In this document: in pieces, positions 1-14,564 of the stretch
How the letters are laid out: every line of letters starts with the position of its first letter
How positions within the stretch are numbered: position 1 is the first letter of the stretch
Assembly: GCA_021907015.1 (NCBI GenBank)
Contig: CP091064.1
Coordinates: 2,542,001-2,606,000 of the forward strand
DNA length: 64,000 bases
DNA from: Pectobacterium sp. PL152
GTDB lineage: Bacteria; Pseudomonadota; Gammaproteobacteria; Enterobacterales; Enterobacteriaceae
Direction of reading: 5' to 3'
Made by a program: the position numbers and the translations under genes
Notes under the pieces: model-generated
The model's database searches: none
What the model was told of the DNA's origin: nothing
The model's input: only the letters and a program-made list of their open reading frames with translations

Positions 1-833
1 ATAAAGACCAGCATCAGTGGGATCAGCAGGTTCCAGTCAAAGCCTAAACCGTAATACAGCGGTGTTGGCACCATGATGGCCGTATCGTGTTGCGAGGATG
101 TGTTTTCCGGCAGCATGCCCATCAGCCAGGCACCCAGATAACCCACCGCCATGGCGATGACCAGCGAGGCGACGCGCAGGTAGGGGTTACGCTGGCGGTT
201 CAGCAGAATAATAACCAGCAGCACCACACCTGCCAGCAATAAGTTCTTAGGCGCACCGAAGGTGTTATTGCCCATCGCAGCATAGCCGCCGCCGATAGAG
301 GTCAGGCCGACCTGAATCAGCGACAGACCAATGATCATCACCACAATGCCGGAAACCAGTGGGGTAATGATGCGGCGGGTTAAATGCAGGAAGCGTGAAA
401 GAATGATTTCGGTGAAGGATGCGACCATCAGCGTACCGAACAGCGCCGCCATCATGGTGGGAACATCTGCACCACCATTCTTCAGTGCCAGTCCACCCAT
501 AATCAGTGGCGTCACGAAGTTAAAGCTGGTGCCCTGAATAGATAGCAGACCAGAACCGACAGGGCCCCAGGTTTTAATTTGTAGAATAGAGGCCAGACCG
601 GAAGCGAAAAGCGACATGCTGATGATGCGCTGCGTATCCTGAGCGGGTAAACCTAATGCCTGACAGATCAGTAGCGCGGGGGTAATCACCGCAACAAACA
701 TGGCCAGCAGGTGCTGGCTGGCGGCGAACAGCGTTTGCGGCAGCGGCGGCCTGTCTTCAAGACGATAGATGAGTTCACTGCGCTGAGGTGCGGTAGCGGC
801 TTCTGTTTGGGGCGTTTCCGTGGTGGTAGTCAT
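1..833 (-). CDS. xanP: Xanthine permease XanP (3' end outside window)
   Basis: Inner-membrane proton symporter of the NCS2/NAT nucleobase transporter family that imports xanthine. The visible 277 N-terminal residues match E. coli XanP almost throughout, including the N-terminal stretch [16 protein letters not shown], the segment [20 protein letters not shown] and the motif [17 protein letters not shown] that lines the substrate site in this family. Several hydrophobic membrane spans are evident. The start is the ATG at 833 (MTTTTETPQ). The gene runs off the left edge. A PurR-like operator lies 59 bases upstream, which fits purine-responsive control. In E. coli gltS sits between recG and xanP; here it is absent and xanP directly follows recG in the same direction. 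Confidence 0.95.
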   Translation of the reverse strand, partial: MTTTTETPQTEAATAPQRSELIYRLEDRPPLPQTLFAASQHLLAMFVAVITPALLICQALGLPAQDTQRIISMSLFASGLASILQIKTWGPVGSGLLSIQGTSFNFVTPLIMGGLALKNGGADVPTMMAALFGTLMVASFTEIILSRFLHLTRRIITPLVSGIVVMIIGLSLIQVGLTSIGGGYAAMGNNTFGAPKNLLLAGVVLLVIILLNRQRNPYLRVASLVIAMAVGYLGAWLMGMLPENTSSQHDTAIMVPTPLYYGLGFDWNLLIPLMLVF

Positions 834-891
834 GATGTAAGTTGGCGTTCCTGAAACGACAAAGAGCGCATTTTAATGATCTCTTTGTCGA

Positions 892-907
892 AAGCAAACG
901 TTTGCCA
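892..907. promoter_or_regulatory. PurR-box operator upstream of xanP
   Basis: The core AGCAAACGTTTGCC is an almost perfect palindrome matching the PurR consensus ACGCAAACGTTTGCGT. It lies 59 bases upstream of the xanP start codon, in the place expected for a promoter operator. PurR with hypoxanthine or guanine as co-repressor controls purine synthesis and transport genes in enterobacteria. That this copy regulates xanP is an inference from position. Confidence 0.75.
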
Positions 908-999
908 ACTCATCTTTTCGATATGAATTTTGTCTGATAAGCAAAGCCTTATTATTTAACGGGATACTTTTAGGGAAAATGAAGAATGCGCTGCTGCGA

Positions 1000-3081
1000 T
1001 TAGGCGTTGGTGTAGCGTGCGCGCTCGGGTAGCCAGCGTTCGATTAGCGCAATGGCATGTTCGGGGTAGTGCTCGTGGAGATGGCGCGCAACGCGCTGCA
1101 CCTGCGGAATCAGATCCTGATCGCGCAGGAGGTCGGCTACTTTGAACTCGGCATTACCGGTTTGCCGCGTACCTAATAACTCGCCCGGCCCGCGAATTTC
1201 CAGATCGCGCTGAGCGATCACAAAGCCATCGTTGCTATCGCGTAGAACCTGAAGCCGTTTCTGTGCGGTTTTGCTCATTGGCGTTTTGTAGAGCAGTACA
1301 CAGTGAGACGCTACTGCGCCGCGTCCGACGCGCCCACGCAACTGGTGCAGTTGTGCCAGACCCAAACGTTCCGGGTTCTCGATGATCATCAGGCTGGCAT
1401 TCGGTACATCCACACCCACTTCGATGACGGTGGTCGCCACCAGCAGTTGCAGCTCGCCCTGTTTGAAAGCCTGCATCACCGCCTGCTTTTCCTGCGCTTT
1501 CATGCGGCCGTGAACCAATCCGACCTTGAGATTCGGCAGCGCAGCCTTTAACTCTTCACTGGTGGCCTCTGCCGCCTGCGCTTCCAGTAGATCGGATTCT
1601 TCGATCAGCGTACACACCCAATAGGCCTGCCGACCTTCCTGCTGGCAGGCGCTATTCACGCGCTCGATGATATCGCTGCGGCGTGAATCCGGTATGGCGA
1701 CCGTGGTGACGGGCGTTCTGCCCGGCGGCAGTTCATCAATGACGGACGTATCCAGATCGGCGTAGGCCGTCATCGCCAGCGTGCGGGGAATCGGTGTGGC
1801 GGTCATAATCAATTGATGAGGGTGAAAGCCCTGTTCTTCGCCTTTTTCCCACAGCGCAAGTCGTTGATGCACGCCAAAGCGGTGCTGTTCGTCAATGATA
1901 ACCAGTGCTAGCCCGTTGAATTTCACCTGCTGCTGGAAAATGGCGTGCGTCCCGACCACCATGGAAACCTGGCCGTTAGCGATAGCGTCCTGCTGTGCCT
2001 GACGCGCTTTTCCTTTCTGTTTGCCAGCCAGCCAGCCCACTTCAAGCCCCAGCGGTTCAAACCACTGGCGGAAATTATGGGCGTGCTGTTCGGCCAATAG
2101 CTCTGTGGGCGCCATCAGCGCGACCTGTTTGCCGTTAGCAATGGCACGCAAGGCAGCGAGCGCGGCGACCAGCGTTTTCCCTGAGCCCACATCGCCCTGC
2201 ACCAGACGCATCATTGGGAAGTCTTTTGCCATATCCGCTTCAATCTCGGCCACGACACGTTCTTGCGCCTGAGTGGGGTTGAACGGCAGCGCGGCGAGCA
2301 GGCGTTGCTTCAGACCGTCTTGAGCCTGTAGCGGCGAGGCTTTATGTCGCTGCTCCCCAGCCCGTACGGCGAGCATACTCAGGTTATGCGCCAGCAGTTC
2401 TTCCATAATCAGCCGTTGCTGCGCCGGGTGTTTCCCGTGTTCCAGCTCGCTGAGCTGCATATCCGGTGGGGGACGATGTAACGTGCGCAGCGCATCCGGC
2501 AGGCTAATGAGGGAACGGCTCAGGGATTCAGGCAGTAACTCATCGATGTGGTTGGCGGCGAGCAACTCCAGCGCCTGATCGGTGAGTTTGCGTAGCGTTG
2601 CCTGACGAATACCTTCCGTGGAGGGATAAACCGGCGTGAGTGATTCCTGTAGCTCAACCTGCGTATTATCCCCTTGAACACGGTATTCAGGATGGATGAT
2701 TTCCGCGCCGATTTTGCCGCGCTTGATTTCGCCATAAGCGGTAACGCGTTGTCCTGGCGCGAGACTGTTTTTCATCGCCGCATTGAAATTGAAGAAGCGC
2801 ATGGTCAGCATACCGCTGCCATCGCTGATTTGGCAGGTCAACATGCGACGGCTGCCAAAGGTGATGTCGTTGCGTAGGATTTCACCTTCCACGGTGGCAT
2901 ACATGCCGGGAAGGAGGTCGCCAATGGGGTAAAGGTGCGTGCGGTCTTCGTAGCGTAAAGGCAGATGCAGCAGGAGATCCTGCACGGTTTCGAGCCCGAG
3001 TCGCGCGAGTTTCGCTGCCTGACTGGCACCCACGCCAGCGAGTGTGCTCAGCGGTTGGGTGTTTAGCAGGCGGCCTTTCAT
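1000..3081 (-). CDS. recG: ATP-dependent DNA helicase RecG
   Basis: Branch-migration helicase that reverses stalled replication forks and processes Holliday junctions and R-loops. From the ATG at 3081 (MKGRLLNTQPL) the protein is 693 residues, the same length as E. coli RecG. The N-terminal wedge/OB domain covers about residues 50-150. Walker A GDVGSGKT lies at 296-303, a DEQH box follows near 395, then TATPIPRT and the helicase C-terminal motif QLRGRVGRG. An in-frame upstream start would add 11 residues, but the chosen ATG matches the family N-terminus and overlaps the trmH stop codon by one base (ATGA arrangement), implying translational coupling in the gmk-rpoZ-spoT-trmH-recG cluster. Confidence 0.98.
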   Translation of the reverse strand: MKGRLLNTQPLSTLAGVGASQAAKLARLGLETVQDLLLHLPLRYEDRTHLYPIGDLLPGMYATVEGEILRNDITFGSRRMLTCQISDGSGMLTMRFFNFNAAMKNSLAPGQRVTAYGEIKRGKIGAEIIHPEYRVQGDNTQVELQESLTPVYPSTEGIRQATLRKLTDQALELLAANHIDELLPESLSRSLISLPDALRTLHRPPPDMQLSELEHGKHPAQQRLIMEELLAHNLSMLAVRAGEQRHKASPLQAQDGLKQRLLAALPFNPTQAQERVVAEIEADMAKDFPMMRLVQGDVGSGKTLVAALAALRAIANGKQVALMAPTELLAEQHAHNFRQWFEPLGLEVGWLAGKQKGKARQAQQDAIANGQVSMVVGTHAIFQQQVKFNGLALVIIDEQHRFGVHQRLALWEKGEEQGFHPHQLIMTATPIPRTLAMTAYADLDTSVIDELPPGRTPVTTVAIPDSRRSDIIERVNSACQQEGRQAYWVCTLIEESDLLEAQAAEATSEELKAALPNLKVGLVHGRMKAQEKQAVMQAFKQGELQLLVATTVIEVGVDVPNASLMIIENPERLGLAQLHQLRGRVGRGAVASHCVLLYKTPMSKTAQKRLQVLRDSNDGFVIAQRDLEIRGPGELLGTRQTGNAEFKVADLLRDQDLIPQVQRVARHLHEHYPEHAIALIERWLPERARYTNA

Positions 3082-3773
3082 CAGCACTCCGACGATTGCA
3101 TCGCGGCCCACCACGGGGTATCCGCTACAATCTGACCCTGATGGTCAATATAAGGACGAGGGAGCCCTTTACGTTTTGCGACGCGCGCCAGTACCGGATA
3201 GCCCCCTTCAAAAAGCAGACGCTGCTGCTCTTCTTCATCCAGCGGGCTGTCTTCACGCTGGTACATGCCGGCGATTTGGCGCTGACGTTGCGCTTCATAC
3301 AGGATCAACGCCGAGGCTACGGAGACATTCAGCGATTGCACCATACCAGTCATCGGAATAATGATGTCCCGATCGGCCAGCTTGAGCGCTTCGGCAGTAA
3401 TCCCGGTTTTTTCCTGTCCGAGCAGAATGCAGGTCGGGCGGGTGTAATCAATCTCCCGAAAATCGACCGCGTGCTCAGACAAATTGGTCGCCAGAACCTG
3501 CATGCCTTCTGCTTTCAGATGGCCGACTGCATCACCGATATTGCGATGAGTTTTCACCTGAACCCAGCTATTGCTGCCTGCGGCGGAGGAAACCAGCGTT
3601 TTCATCCGGCTGGTGGGCCAAATCGCATGAACCTGATGCACACCGACGGCATCCGCGGTACGGATAACGGCAGAAATGTTGTGGGGCTTATGCACCTGCT
3701 CCATGCAAATCGTCAGATCGGGCTGACGGCAGTTGAGCATTTCTTTTATGCGTGCATAACGTTGAGGGGTCAT
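3081..3773 (-). CDS. trmH: tRNA (guanosine-18-2'-O)-methyltransferase TrmH (SpoU)
   Basis: SPOUT-class methyltransferase that methylates the 2'-O of G18 in the tRNA D-loop using S-adenosylmethionine. The protein is 230 residues and colinear with E. coli TrmH (229). Family motifs seen are NISAVIRTADAVGVHQVHA near the N-terminus, GQEKTGI, and the SPOUT knot signature MVQSLNVSVASALILYEA. The start lies 5 bases after the spoT stop codon and the stop overlaps the recG start, so it sits in the middle of a coupled operon. Confidence 0.98.
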   Translation of the reverse strand: MTPQRYARIKEMLNCRQPDLTICMEQVHKPHNISAVIRTADAVGVHQVHAIWPTSRMKTLVSSAAGSNSWVQVKTHRNIGDAVGHLKAEGMQVLATNLSEHAVDFREIDYTRPTCILLGQEKTGITAEALKLADRDIIIPMTGMVQSLNVSVASALILYEAQRQRQIAGMYQREDSPLDEEEQQRLLFEGGYPVLARVAKRKGLPRPYIDHQGQIVADTPWWAAMQSSEC

Positions 3774-3778
3774 GACGA

Positions 3779-5878
3779 TTAATTTCGGTTACGGTTAACT
3801 TTGATGACGTCCGGCATCACGCGAATTTTACGCATAATATTAGCCAGATGAACGCGATCGAGGGTGGTGAGACGGATAAAGGCGCTGTATACGCGGCCGT
3901 CTCTCTCTTCCGTGTTGATGCTCTGAATATTGGAATTCGCGGCGTTGATTGCTGCCGTCAGGTTCGCCAACGCGCCCTGATGGTTGAACATATCGACTTT
4001 GATTTCGGCGATGAACTCTTGTTCTGTCACCTTATCCCACTCTACCGCCATGAATTTTTCAGGTTCTTTCTGATAGCCGCGAATGTTGCGACAGGATTCA
4101 TGGTGGATAACCAGCCCTTTACCGGGGCTGACGTGGGCAATAATCGGGTCGCCGGGGATAGGGCGGCAGCACTTGGCAAATGAGATCATGACGCCATCTG
4201 CGCCTTTGATCGGCAGCTTGCGCAGCCCGGTAGTTCCCAGCTCTGACTGTTCATTCAACAGATTTTTCGCCACGACGACGCTCATGGCATTACCCATACC
4301 AATTTCCGCCATCAGATCATCCAGCGTAGCGAGCTTCATGCGATCGAGCTCAAGCTGAATAGATTTCTCAGGGATGTCGGAAAGTTTACGACCATTGCCC
4401 AGTGCGTGGTTCAGTAAACGGCGGCCGAGGCTCACGGAATCATCACGCTTGAGGTTTTTCAGCATCTGGCGGATTTTAGAACGCGCTCTGGAGCTCACGA
4501 CAAAGTTAAGCCATGCGGCGTTTGGTCTGGCGCCTGGTGCGGTGATGATTTCAACGGTTTGGCCGCTGGTGAGCGACTGTGATAGCGGGTAAGGCTGACG
4601 ATCGACGCGTGCGCCGACGCATGCATGACCGATATCGGTGTGTACCGCGTAGGCGAAATCGACGGGCGTCGCGCCTGCGGGGAGTTCCACAATACGGCCT
4701 TCCGGCGTGAAGACGTACATCTCATCAGGGAAGAGATCGGACTTCACGCTTTCGATAAATTCAAATGAGCTACCCGCACTTTGCTGGAGTTCCAACAGGC
4801 TTTGCATCCAGCGTTGGGCGCGTACTTGAGCAGTAGTACTGCTCTCGCCTTCTTTATAAGCCCAGTGCGCGGCGACACCCATTTCCGCCATTTGATCCAT
4901 ATCGTCGGTGCGAATTTGTACTTCAACCGGCACGCCGTGCGGACCAATCAGCGACGTGTGCAGCGATTGGTAGCCGTTGGCTTTGGGAATAGCGATATAG
5001 TCTTTCACCCGGCCCGGGCGCGGCTTATACAGGCTGTGAACCTGACCGAGCACGCGATAGCAGGTGTCCAGCTCTTTGACGATGACCCGAAACGCGTAGA
5101 TATCCATGATGGAATGAAAACGCTGCTCTTTCAGGTGCATTTTGCAGTAGATGGAGTACAGGTGTTTTTCGCGGCCGCTGACGCGGCAGGCAATCCCAGC
5201 TTCCGTCAAACGTCCTTCGATTTCCGACAGGATTTTCTGAATCATTTCCTTGCGGTTACCGCGTGCGGCCTTGACGACCTCTTTAATGACACGATAACGG
5301 TTCGGATACAGCGCCTCAAAACCCAGTTCTTCCAGCTCGGTTTTGAGGTGATGGATACCCAGCCGATGTGCCAGCGGACTGTATATTTCCAGCGTTTCGC
5401 GGGCAATGCGGCGGCGCTTATCCGGGCGCAATGAGCCCAGCGTGCGCATGTTATGGGTACGGTCTGCGAGTTTGATCAGGATGACGCGAATATCTTGCAC
5501 CATCGCCATGATCATTTTGCGAAAGTTTTCAGCCTGCGCTTCTTTCTTATCGCGGAACTTCAGTTTGTCCAGCTTGGAGACGCCTTCCACCAGTTCAGCA
5601 ACGCTTTTACCGAAAAGCTGTTCCATGTCCTGATAGGTGGCGGGGGTGTCCTCTATGACATCATGCAGCAGTGCTGCCATCAGCGTTTCGTAATCGAGAC
5701 GCATCTCCGCCAGAATACAGGCGACGGCAACAGGGTGTGTGATATAGGGTTCACCGCTGGAGCGAGTCTGCCCCTCGTGAGCATCACGTGCAACTAAGTA
5801 AGCCTGCTGTAAACGTTTGATCTGATCTTCTGGCAGATAACGTTGAATCAGCAGATTAAGGCTTTCAAAAATGTACAA
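3779..5878 (-). CDS. spoT: Bifunctional (p)ppGpp synthase/hydrolase SpoT
   Basis: Long RelA/SpoT homologue that mainly hydrolyses (p)ppGpp, with weak synthase activity, linking nutrient stress to the stringent response. The 699 residues align along the whole length with E. coli SpoT (702). The HD hydrolase domain has the catalytic pair H72-D73 in LLHDVIEDTP. It is followed by the synthase domain (FRVIVKELDTCYRVLG; HTSLIGPHGVPVEVQIRT), a TGS domain near 385-450 (FTPEGRIVELPAGATPVDFAY) and a C-terminal ACT domain ending in VNRNRN. It starts 18 bases after rpoZ and ends 5 bases before trmH. Confidence 0.98.
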   Translation of the reverse strand: MYIFESLNLLIQRYLPEDQIKRLQQAYLVARDAHEGQTRSSGEPYITHPVAVACILAEMRLDYETLMAALLHDVIEDTPATYQDMEQLFGKSVAELVEGVSKLDKLKFRDKKEAQAENFRKMIMAMVQDIRVILIKLADRTHNMRTLGSLRPDKRRRIARETLEIYSPLAHRLGIHHLKTELEELGFEALYPNRYRVIKEVVKAARGNRKEMIQKILSEIEGRLTEAGIACRVSGREKHLYSIYCKMHLKEQRFHSIMDIYAFRVIVKELDTCYRVLGQVHSLYKPRPGRVKDYIAIPKANGYQSLHTSLIGPHGVPVEVQIRTDDMDQMAEMGVAAHWAYKEGESSTTAQVRAQRWMQSLLELQQSAGSSFEFIESVKSDLFPDEMYVFTPEGRIVELPAGATPVDFAYAVHTDIGHACVGARVDRQPYPLSQSLTSGQTVEIITAPGARPNAAWLNFVVSSRARSKIRQMLKNLKRDDSVSLGRRLLNHALGNGRKLSDIPEKSIQLELDRMKLATLDDLMAEIGMGNAMSVVVAKNLLNEQSELGTTGLRKLPIKGADGVMISFAKCCRPIPGDPIIAHVSPGKGLVIHHESCRNIRGYQKEPEKFMAVEWDKVTEQEFIAEIKVDMFNHQGALANLTAAINAANSNIQSINTEERDGRVYSAFIRLTTLDRVHLANIMRKIRVMPDVIKVNRNRN

Positions 5879-5896
5879 GGGCGACTCGTGGTGTGA

Positions 5897-6172
5897 TTAA
5901 CGACGGCCTTCAGCAATCGCGGTAACCGCCTGAATCTCTGCGGCTTCCTGCTCTTGCTGTTCCTGACGGTCACGAACATCCAGAATCTGGTTGTTGATCA
6001 GACCTTCTTCGATCTCACGCAGTGCGATCACGGTGTACTTATCGTTTTCTTCAGGAACCAGCGGATCTTTGCCGCCAGTCTGGATTTGACGGGCGCGACG
6101 AGCAGCGACCAACACCAGGTCAAAACGGTTACCAATTTTCTCTACAGCGTCTTGAACAGTTACGCGTGCCAT
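5897..6172 (-). CDS. rpoZ: RNA polymerase omega subunit
   Basis: Small subunit that binds beta-prime, aids RNA polymerase assembly and forms part of a ppGpp binding site. The 91 residues begin [19 protein letters not shown] and contain the conserved [10 protein letters not shown] segment; length equals that of E. coli omega. It lies between gmk (53-base gap) and spoT (18-base gap). Omega and SpoT being neighbours is the usual enterobacterial arrangement. Confidence 0.98.
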   Translation of the reverse strand: MARVTVQDAVEKIGNRFDLVLVAARRARQIQTGGKDPLVPEENDKYTVIALREIEEGLINNQILDVRDRQEQQEQEAAEIQAVTAIAEGRR

Positions 6173-6225
6173 AATGTGCTACTCCACAGGAAATAAAATG
6201 ACTGCGCATCATACTGAAAGAGGCG

Positions 6226-8855
<2,630 letters not shown>

Positions 8856-9105
8856 GCGGTGATGATTTTTCAGGATAGGTTGAGATTGTACTTTTATTTT
8901 TCGTGGATTCATTCACATAAAAGGGTCTTTTTCTGTTCTCCCTACTTAATCATAAGTAAAATTTACGAATTAAAGGTCTACGCCTATTTGCTGTTTTGCG
9001 ATATAGAAATGCCTGTGATTCTGATTATTTCCGTTGAACTCAGGCATACGGATGTTGTCGTATAGCTTCAGATAATAAGAAAGGTTTGTTGGAGCACTTG
9101 TCATA

Positions 9106-10902
<1,797 letters not shown>

Positions 10903-10997
10903 TTGACATGAATCACGGACAAGGACGTTGGTTTCAGGCTGTCAATGCAAGAGATGGACACTTTAGCGGCAGCCGAAATCCTTTTGCTAAAAAGGTA

Positions 10998-11026
10998 TTG
11001 ACGCTCCAATAGGGTAGCAGTAAGAT
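10998..11026 (+). promoter_or_regulatory. Sigma-70 promoter of tRNA-Pro
   Basis: A -35 TTGACG (10998-11003) and a -10 TAAGAT (11021-11026) are separated by 17 bases, just upstream of the tRNA. A GC-rich discriminator (GCGCCC) follows the -10, as is typical of stringently controlled stable-RNA promoters. Confidence 0.75.
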
Positions 11027-11037
11027 GCGCCCGCATT

Positions 11038-11114
11038 CGGCGAGTAGCGCAGCTTGGTAGCGCAACTGGTTTGGGACCAGTGGGTCGGAGGTTCGAATCC
11101 TCTCTCGCCGACCA
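11038..11114 (+). tRNA. proM: tRNA-Pro (anticodon UGG)
   Basis: Complete 77-base cloverleaf: acceptor CGGCGAG pairs with CTCGCCG, D-arm GCGC..GCGC, anticodon loop TTTGGGA with anticodon TGG, T-arm GGAGGTTCGAATCCTCT and encoded ACCA end. By memory it is identical to E. coli proM. No integrated element is seen at its 3' end. Confidence 0.97.
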
Positions 11115-11533
11115 ATTTTCTTCCTTAGTAAATCAATCGTTCCTCACTCGTCTCCTCTTGTAACATTGTCTATTCACACTACTCGTTTATAAAACTGTTC
11201 GCTTATAAAAGTCGTCCTTTGTCACATCAGTCCTTTATAAAAATAGGGTTTTATCTCGACTTTTCTGGCGTCGCTCATTGCCATATTTTCCTTGCTTTTA
11301 GTTCAGAATGTTCCCAAAAAACCGGACAGAAAATTGGGTGTTCATTATCCTTTATATTATTTATCCTTTTGTTTTTAATGAATAAAATAAAAAACATTCC
11401 AGTTGTTTAAAAATAATACTGACTTTACCTCACCGTATTTAAATGTAAGTTTATGTGCGGCCAACATTCGCGATATTTATATATTCGCTTTGTTGAAATC
11501 GTCTTTTATTCAAACATGGAAGATGTTTAGATC
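11115..11533. other. tRNA-Pro to Ail/OmpX intergenic region
   Basis: About 420 AT-rich bases without a supportable gene. Short repeats of TATAAAA occur between 11185 and 11250. It should hold the promoter of the outer membrane protein gene. The open stretches here lack ribosome binding sites and similarity. Confidence 0.6.
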
Positions 11534-12060
11534 ATGAAAAAAACAACACTGCTGCTTTCCACTCTGATTGCTTGTGCCATGGGAATGTCTGTTGCTCAGG
11601 CAACACAAACGGTATCTTTGGGTTATGCTCAGGCGAAAGTCGATGACTTCAAAGATCCAAAAGGGATTACGGCTAAATACCATTATCAGGGTGATTCCGC
11701 GCTTGGCATTATCGGTTCTTTCACTTATGTGAGCGCGGAAAAACTGAGTATTATCAGAATTCAAGCAGTGATGTTTATAAGCTGAAATACTATTCACTCA
11801 TGGCTGGTCCATCCTACCGCTTTAACGACTATGTCAGCGTTTATGGTTTGGCGGGTATTGGCCGTGGTAAATCCAGTTGGGAAGAAGACGGGGATACTTT
11901 CCGCCAATCTGGTAGCGAAAGTAAATCCAGCTTTGCTTACGGCGCTGGTATTCAAATTACGCCAGTAGCAAACTGGGCGATTGATATTGGCTACGAAGGC
12001 ACGAAGATTTATGAAACGCGTGTAGACGGTTTTAATATTGGCGTCGGTTATCGTTTCTGA
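11534..12060 (+). CDS. Ail/OmpX/Lom family outer membrane beta-barrel protein (one apparent frameshift)
   Basis: Small eight-stranded outer membrane barrel of the Ail/OmpX family, whose members act in adhesion, complement resistance or envelope stress. A signal peptide (MKKTTLLLSTLIACAMGMSVAQA) precedes TQTVSLGYAQAKV. Later come the family segments GIIGSFTYV, MAGPSYRFNDYVSVYGLAGIG, and the C-terminal IGVGYRF ending in phenylalanine, which is the usual outer membrane signature. The frame breaks near 11742 in an A run one base short; repair gives 175 residues, close to OmpX (171). It is probably a paralogue rather than the conserved ompX, which has a different genome context. Confidence 0.85.
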
Positions 12061-12106
12061 TTTGCCTATTATTGAATACCGGTGGACAGGCCTCTGCCGG
12101 TGATTA

Positions 12107-13707
12107 CTACTTTTCCCCTTCTTTATTTTTTTCATAAAACTTTCTATCGATTTATTGCGATTGTAGTGAAGCCAGACGAGAAGCGATTCATTGTTCATCG
12201 GCTTAGCGTAAAGAAATCCCTGAATATATTTGACGCCGCGCCGCTGTAAATACATGAACTGCTGCTCGGTTTCTACGCCTTCCGCGACGGATTGAAGATT
12301 GATGCGATGGCTCAAATTAATAATCGCATCAAGAATAGGTGCTTCTTCATCCGGTGATGAAATGGCGCTAACGAATCCCTGATCTATTTTTAGGCAATCC
12401 AGCGGGAAGTTTTGCAGATAAGAGAGTGAACAGTGTCCGGTGCCAAAGTCATCAATGGCAATCATAAAGCCATCTTCACGCAGCTGATGCAGGCGCTGTA
12501 TGATTTCAGGACCGTTGCTGATGAGGTTACGTTCTGTCAGTTCCAGCGTAATGCTTAATGAATGAGAGGCGACCTTCTCGGCGAAGCGGTGTACGTCTGA
12601 GACAAAATTGGGATGATGCAAGTGCTCGGCTGCAACGTTTAGCCCCAGATGAAACCCCGGTTTTACCTGCCAACTGGCAATATCTGACGCGACCAGATCA
12701 AATAAATGCCGGGTGATGGGAATAATCATACTTTCTGCTTCGGCGGCAGAGATAAATATATCGGGCCTGATCCACTTCCCGTTGCTGCGTCGCCAACGCA
12801 GCAATGTCTCAACGCCGGTGCAGGTTCGCGCTTCTGCATCATAGATGGGCTGGTAATAGACGGAAAACTCGCCGTTAGCGATGCCCTTACGGATTTCGTC
12901 ACGGAATAATAATTTACGTTTTTGCCAGTACCACATCGCCGTAGTGAAAAGCAGAGAGAGAATAATCGCCAGTGGCAGAAACGTGAAGAATGCCTGCTTC
13001 CAGTTGGTTATTTCTTGAGAAGCGGGGGCAGTGACATTGAGGGTAATCGGGAAGCGATTCGATTTGATTTCAAGCGCAGAGGTAGAAAATAGGCCGGTGC
13101 GGGGCGTAATCGCCGGGCCAGTTTGAATCGGGTGGCCGTTATCCATTTGCAGGATAAGCTGGTAGCCGCGAATTTTGCTTATCGCAATCATGAGGTCGAT
13201 CAGATACTGCGCATCGACCATGGCGTAAGCGCCGTAACCCGTAAGAGGCATCTGGACGAAGATCAGCGCCGGGCGTTCTTTCACGTTGTCGGAGCCTGCA
13301 ATTGACAGGCTCCAGCGTTCAGAATAGCTCTCTGGCAACGGCTGTTGAATGATGCGACTTATTGGCGTCACCGTGTTGCCGAACGTTGAAGAGCAATAGA
13401 CGTTGGTATTATGGATAACGCCGATAGCACGAAAGTAAGAAAAGACGGAACCAAGACGTCGCAACTCATCGCCGATGACGTCGCAGGGCTGGCCATGAAA
13501 GCGCTGTAGGCGATCCACCATATTCCATGCCTGTGTCGAAATATTCTCGGCATGATTCATCGCGATTTGCGCAGTGGATTCCAAATCACGCTTTACCATT
13601 AATCTGGATTCAACAAAAGTGAACAGCAATCCAAGCAGCAGCGGCAACATGCCTGCAATCAGTAGCTGTAATAGATTGATGTTATGTTTACTACGTCTGG
13701 GGCTCAT
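12107..13707 (-). CDS. CSS-motif EAL-domain cyclic-di-GMP phosphodiesterase
   Basis: Membrane-bound phosphodiesterase of the PdeB/PdeC/PdeD type. Two membrane spans (about residues 14-36 and 235-260) flank a periplasmic sensor with the redox motif YCSS, in which the cysteine is expected to respond to DsbA/DsbB. The cytoplasmic EAL domain carries VETLLRW (threonine replacing the usual alanine), ELTERN, DDFGTG, KIDQGFV and AEGVET, so catalytic residues are kept. Start: the ATG at 13707 has AAGGAG six bases upstream, whereas the ATG at 13713 abuts the SD. As printed, the frame runs on to 11794, antisense to the neighbouring gene. One extra base in the T-run at 12126-12132 gives a stop at 12107 and 533 residues, normal for the family. 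Confidence 0.85.
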
Positions 13708-13937
13708 CCACATCTCCTTTCTGGCAGCAGAGGCCTATATAGAGACGTCCTTTTCTCCTTCTCCGTGAATTAAAGGAGATCGCTGAATAGAGGTTATTAT
13801 AGTGCCTATTTGCTGAAAGGTATGGCTATGAAAAGTTGTCTGGCAATTTTATTTTAGCCCCTCTTCAACGAGGTCGGCCCTTTGGGATTTATTGTTTTTA
13901 TCATGATGAGATTTTCGAAGAGTAGGGAATGTTATGA

Positions 13938-14564
13938 TCATAACCATCCTTTAAGGACATTAACCAAAACTGGCGCATAAGGCACCAACTCGCCATTTTT
14001 AGGCGTACAGAGATCGTTAATGACTAATTGCAAAAGTTCGGCATCTTCCAGCCCTTCATCAGGATTAACACCATTAGCCCACAATAACGTGTTGATAGCC
14101 TGCTTACGTGTTTCAATCAGTTTTTTGTTATGAGTTTCATTATCACCTAGATTAAGCACCCGAATGGTATTTTGTGCACGAGATGTGGTGCCAGTGACGT
14201 GACCACTGATCATAAATTGCAATTCTGTTTCACAATCTGCCATTAATGGCGTGAGTGAAAAAGATTGTGAGCCGTGGGCCTTATCGCACTGGTTTAGCGT
14301 GGTACAACTCGCCACGATGTTGGTAAAGTCGAGGCTGCGCTGTGGTGCAACGTTGCGAGCCTGAACATGTTCATTCATGGTGTCATTGTGATCACCACTT
14401 ATCGGTTTACAACAATAGGCACACAGACCAAATTGCTCTTTGGTACAGGCGTCACGGATGTCCTGACGAACGGCTGGTGTCAGGTCATCATAGTGACGAG
14501 TAGGATTGGCACGTTTCCAGGTTGTCAGCCTGACAGGCTCAATGCCTTTAGTTATTTTTCTCAC
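13938..14564 (-). CDS. PtuB-like HNH endonuclease of a Septu-type pair
   Basis: A 208-residue HNH nuclease. The zinc-knuckle CAYC, the HNH core MNEHVQARN followed by LDFTNIVASC, and a second cysteine pair ending in QCDKAHG are visible. This is the arrangement of PtuB and of the HNH partners in type I-A retrons. The start is GTG at 14564 with AGGAG seven bases upstream, inside the 3' end of the ATPase gene (17-base overlap), so translation is coupled. By family analogy the nuclease would be the effector and the ATPase its sensor/controller. No reverse transcriptase is adjacent, which argues against a retron. Confidence 0.75.
   Translation of the reverse strand: MRKITKGIEPVRLTTWKRANPTRHYDDLTPAVRQDIRDACTKEQFGLCAYCCKPISGDHNDTMNEHVQARNVAPQRSLDFTNIVASCTTLNQCDKAHGSQSFSLTPLMADCETELQFMISGHVTGTTSRAQNTIRVLNLGDNETHNKKLIETRKQAINTLLWANGVNPDEGLEDAELLQLVINDLCTPKNGELVPYAPVLVNVLKGWL

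Noticed and set aside
331-537. Open frame of 68 codons on the plus strand
   Set aside because: Antisense to xanP, which has clear homology in this region.
8859-9065. Possible 68-codon gene between ligB and eptB
   Set aside because: Low-complexity hydrophobic reading of AT-rich sequence with no SD or similarity.
11038-11114. tRNA-Pro as integration site of an island
   Set aside because: No integrase and no second copy of the tRNA 3' end was noticed downstream.
11794-12106. C-terminal extension of the EAL protein over the antisense strand of the Ail/OmpX gene
   Set aside because: The extra residues are simply the reverse of the barrel gene; one added base in the T7 run gives a normal stop at 12107.
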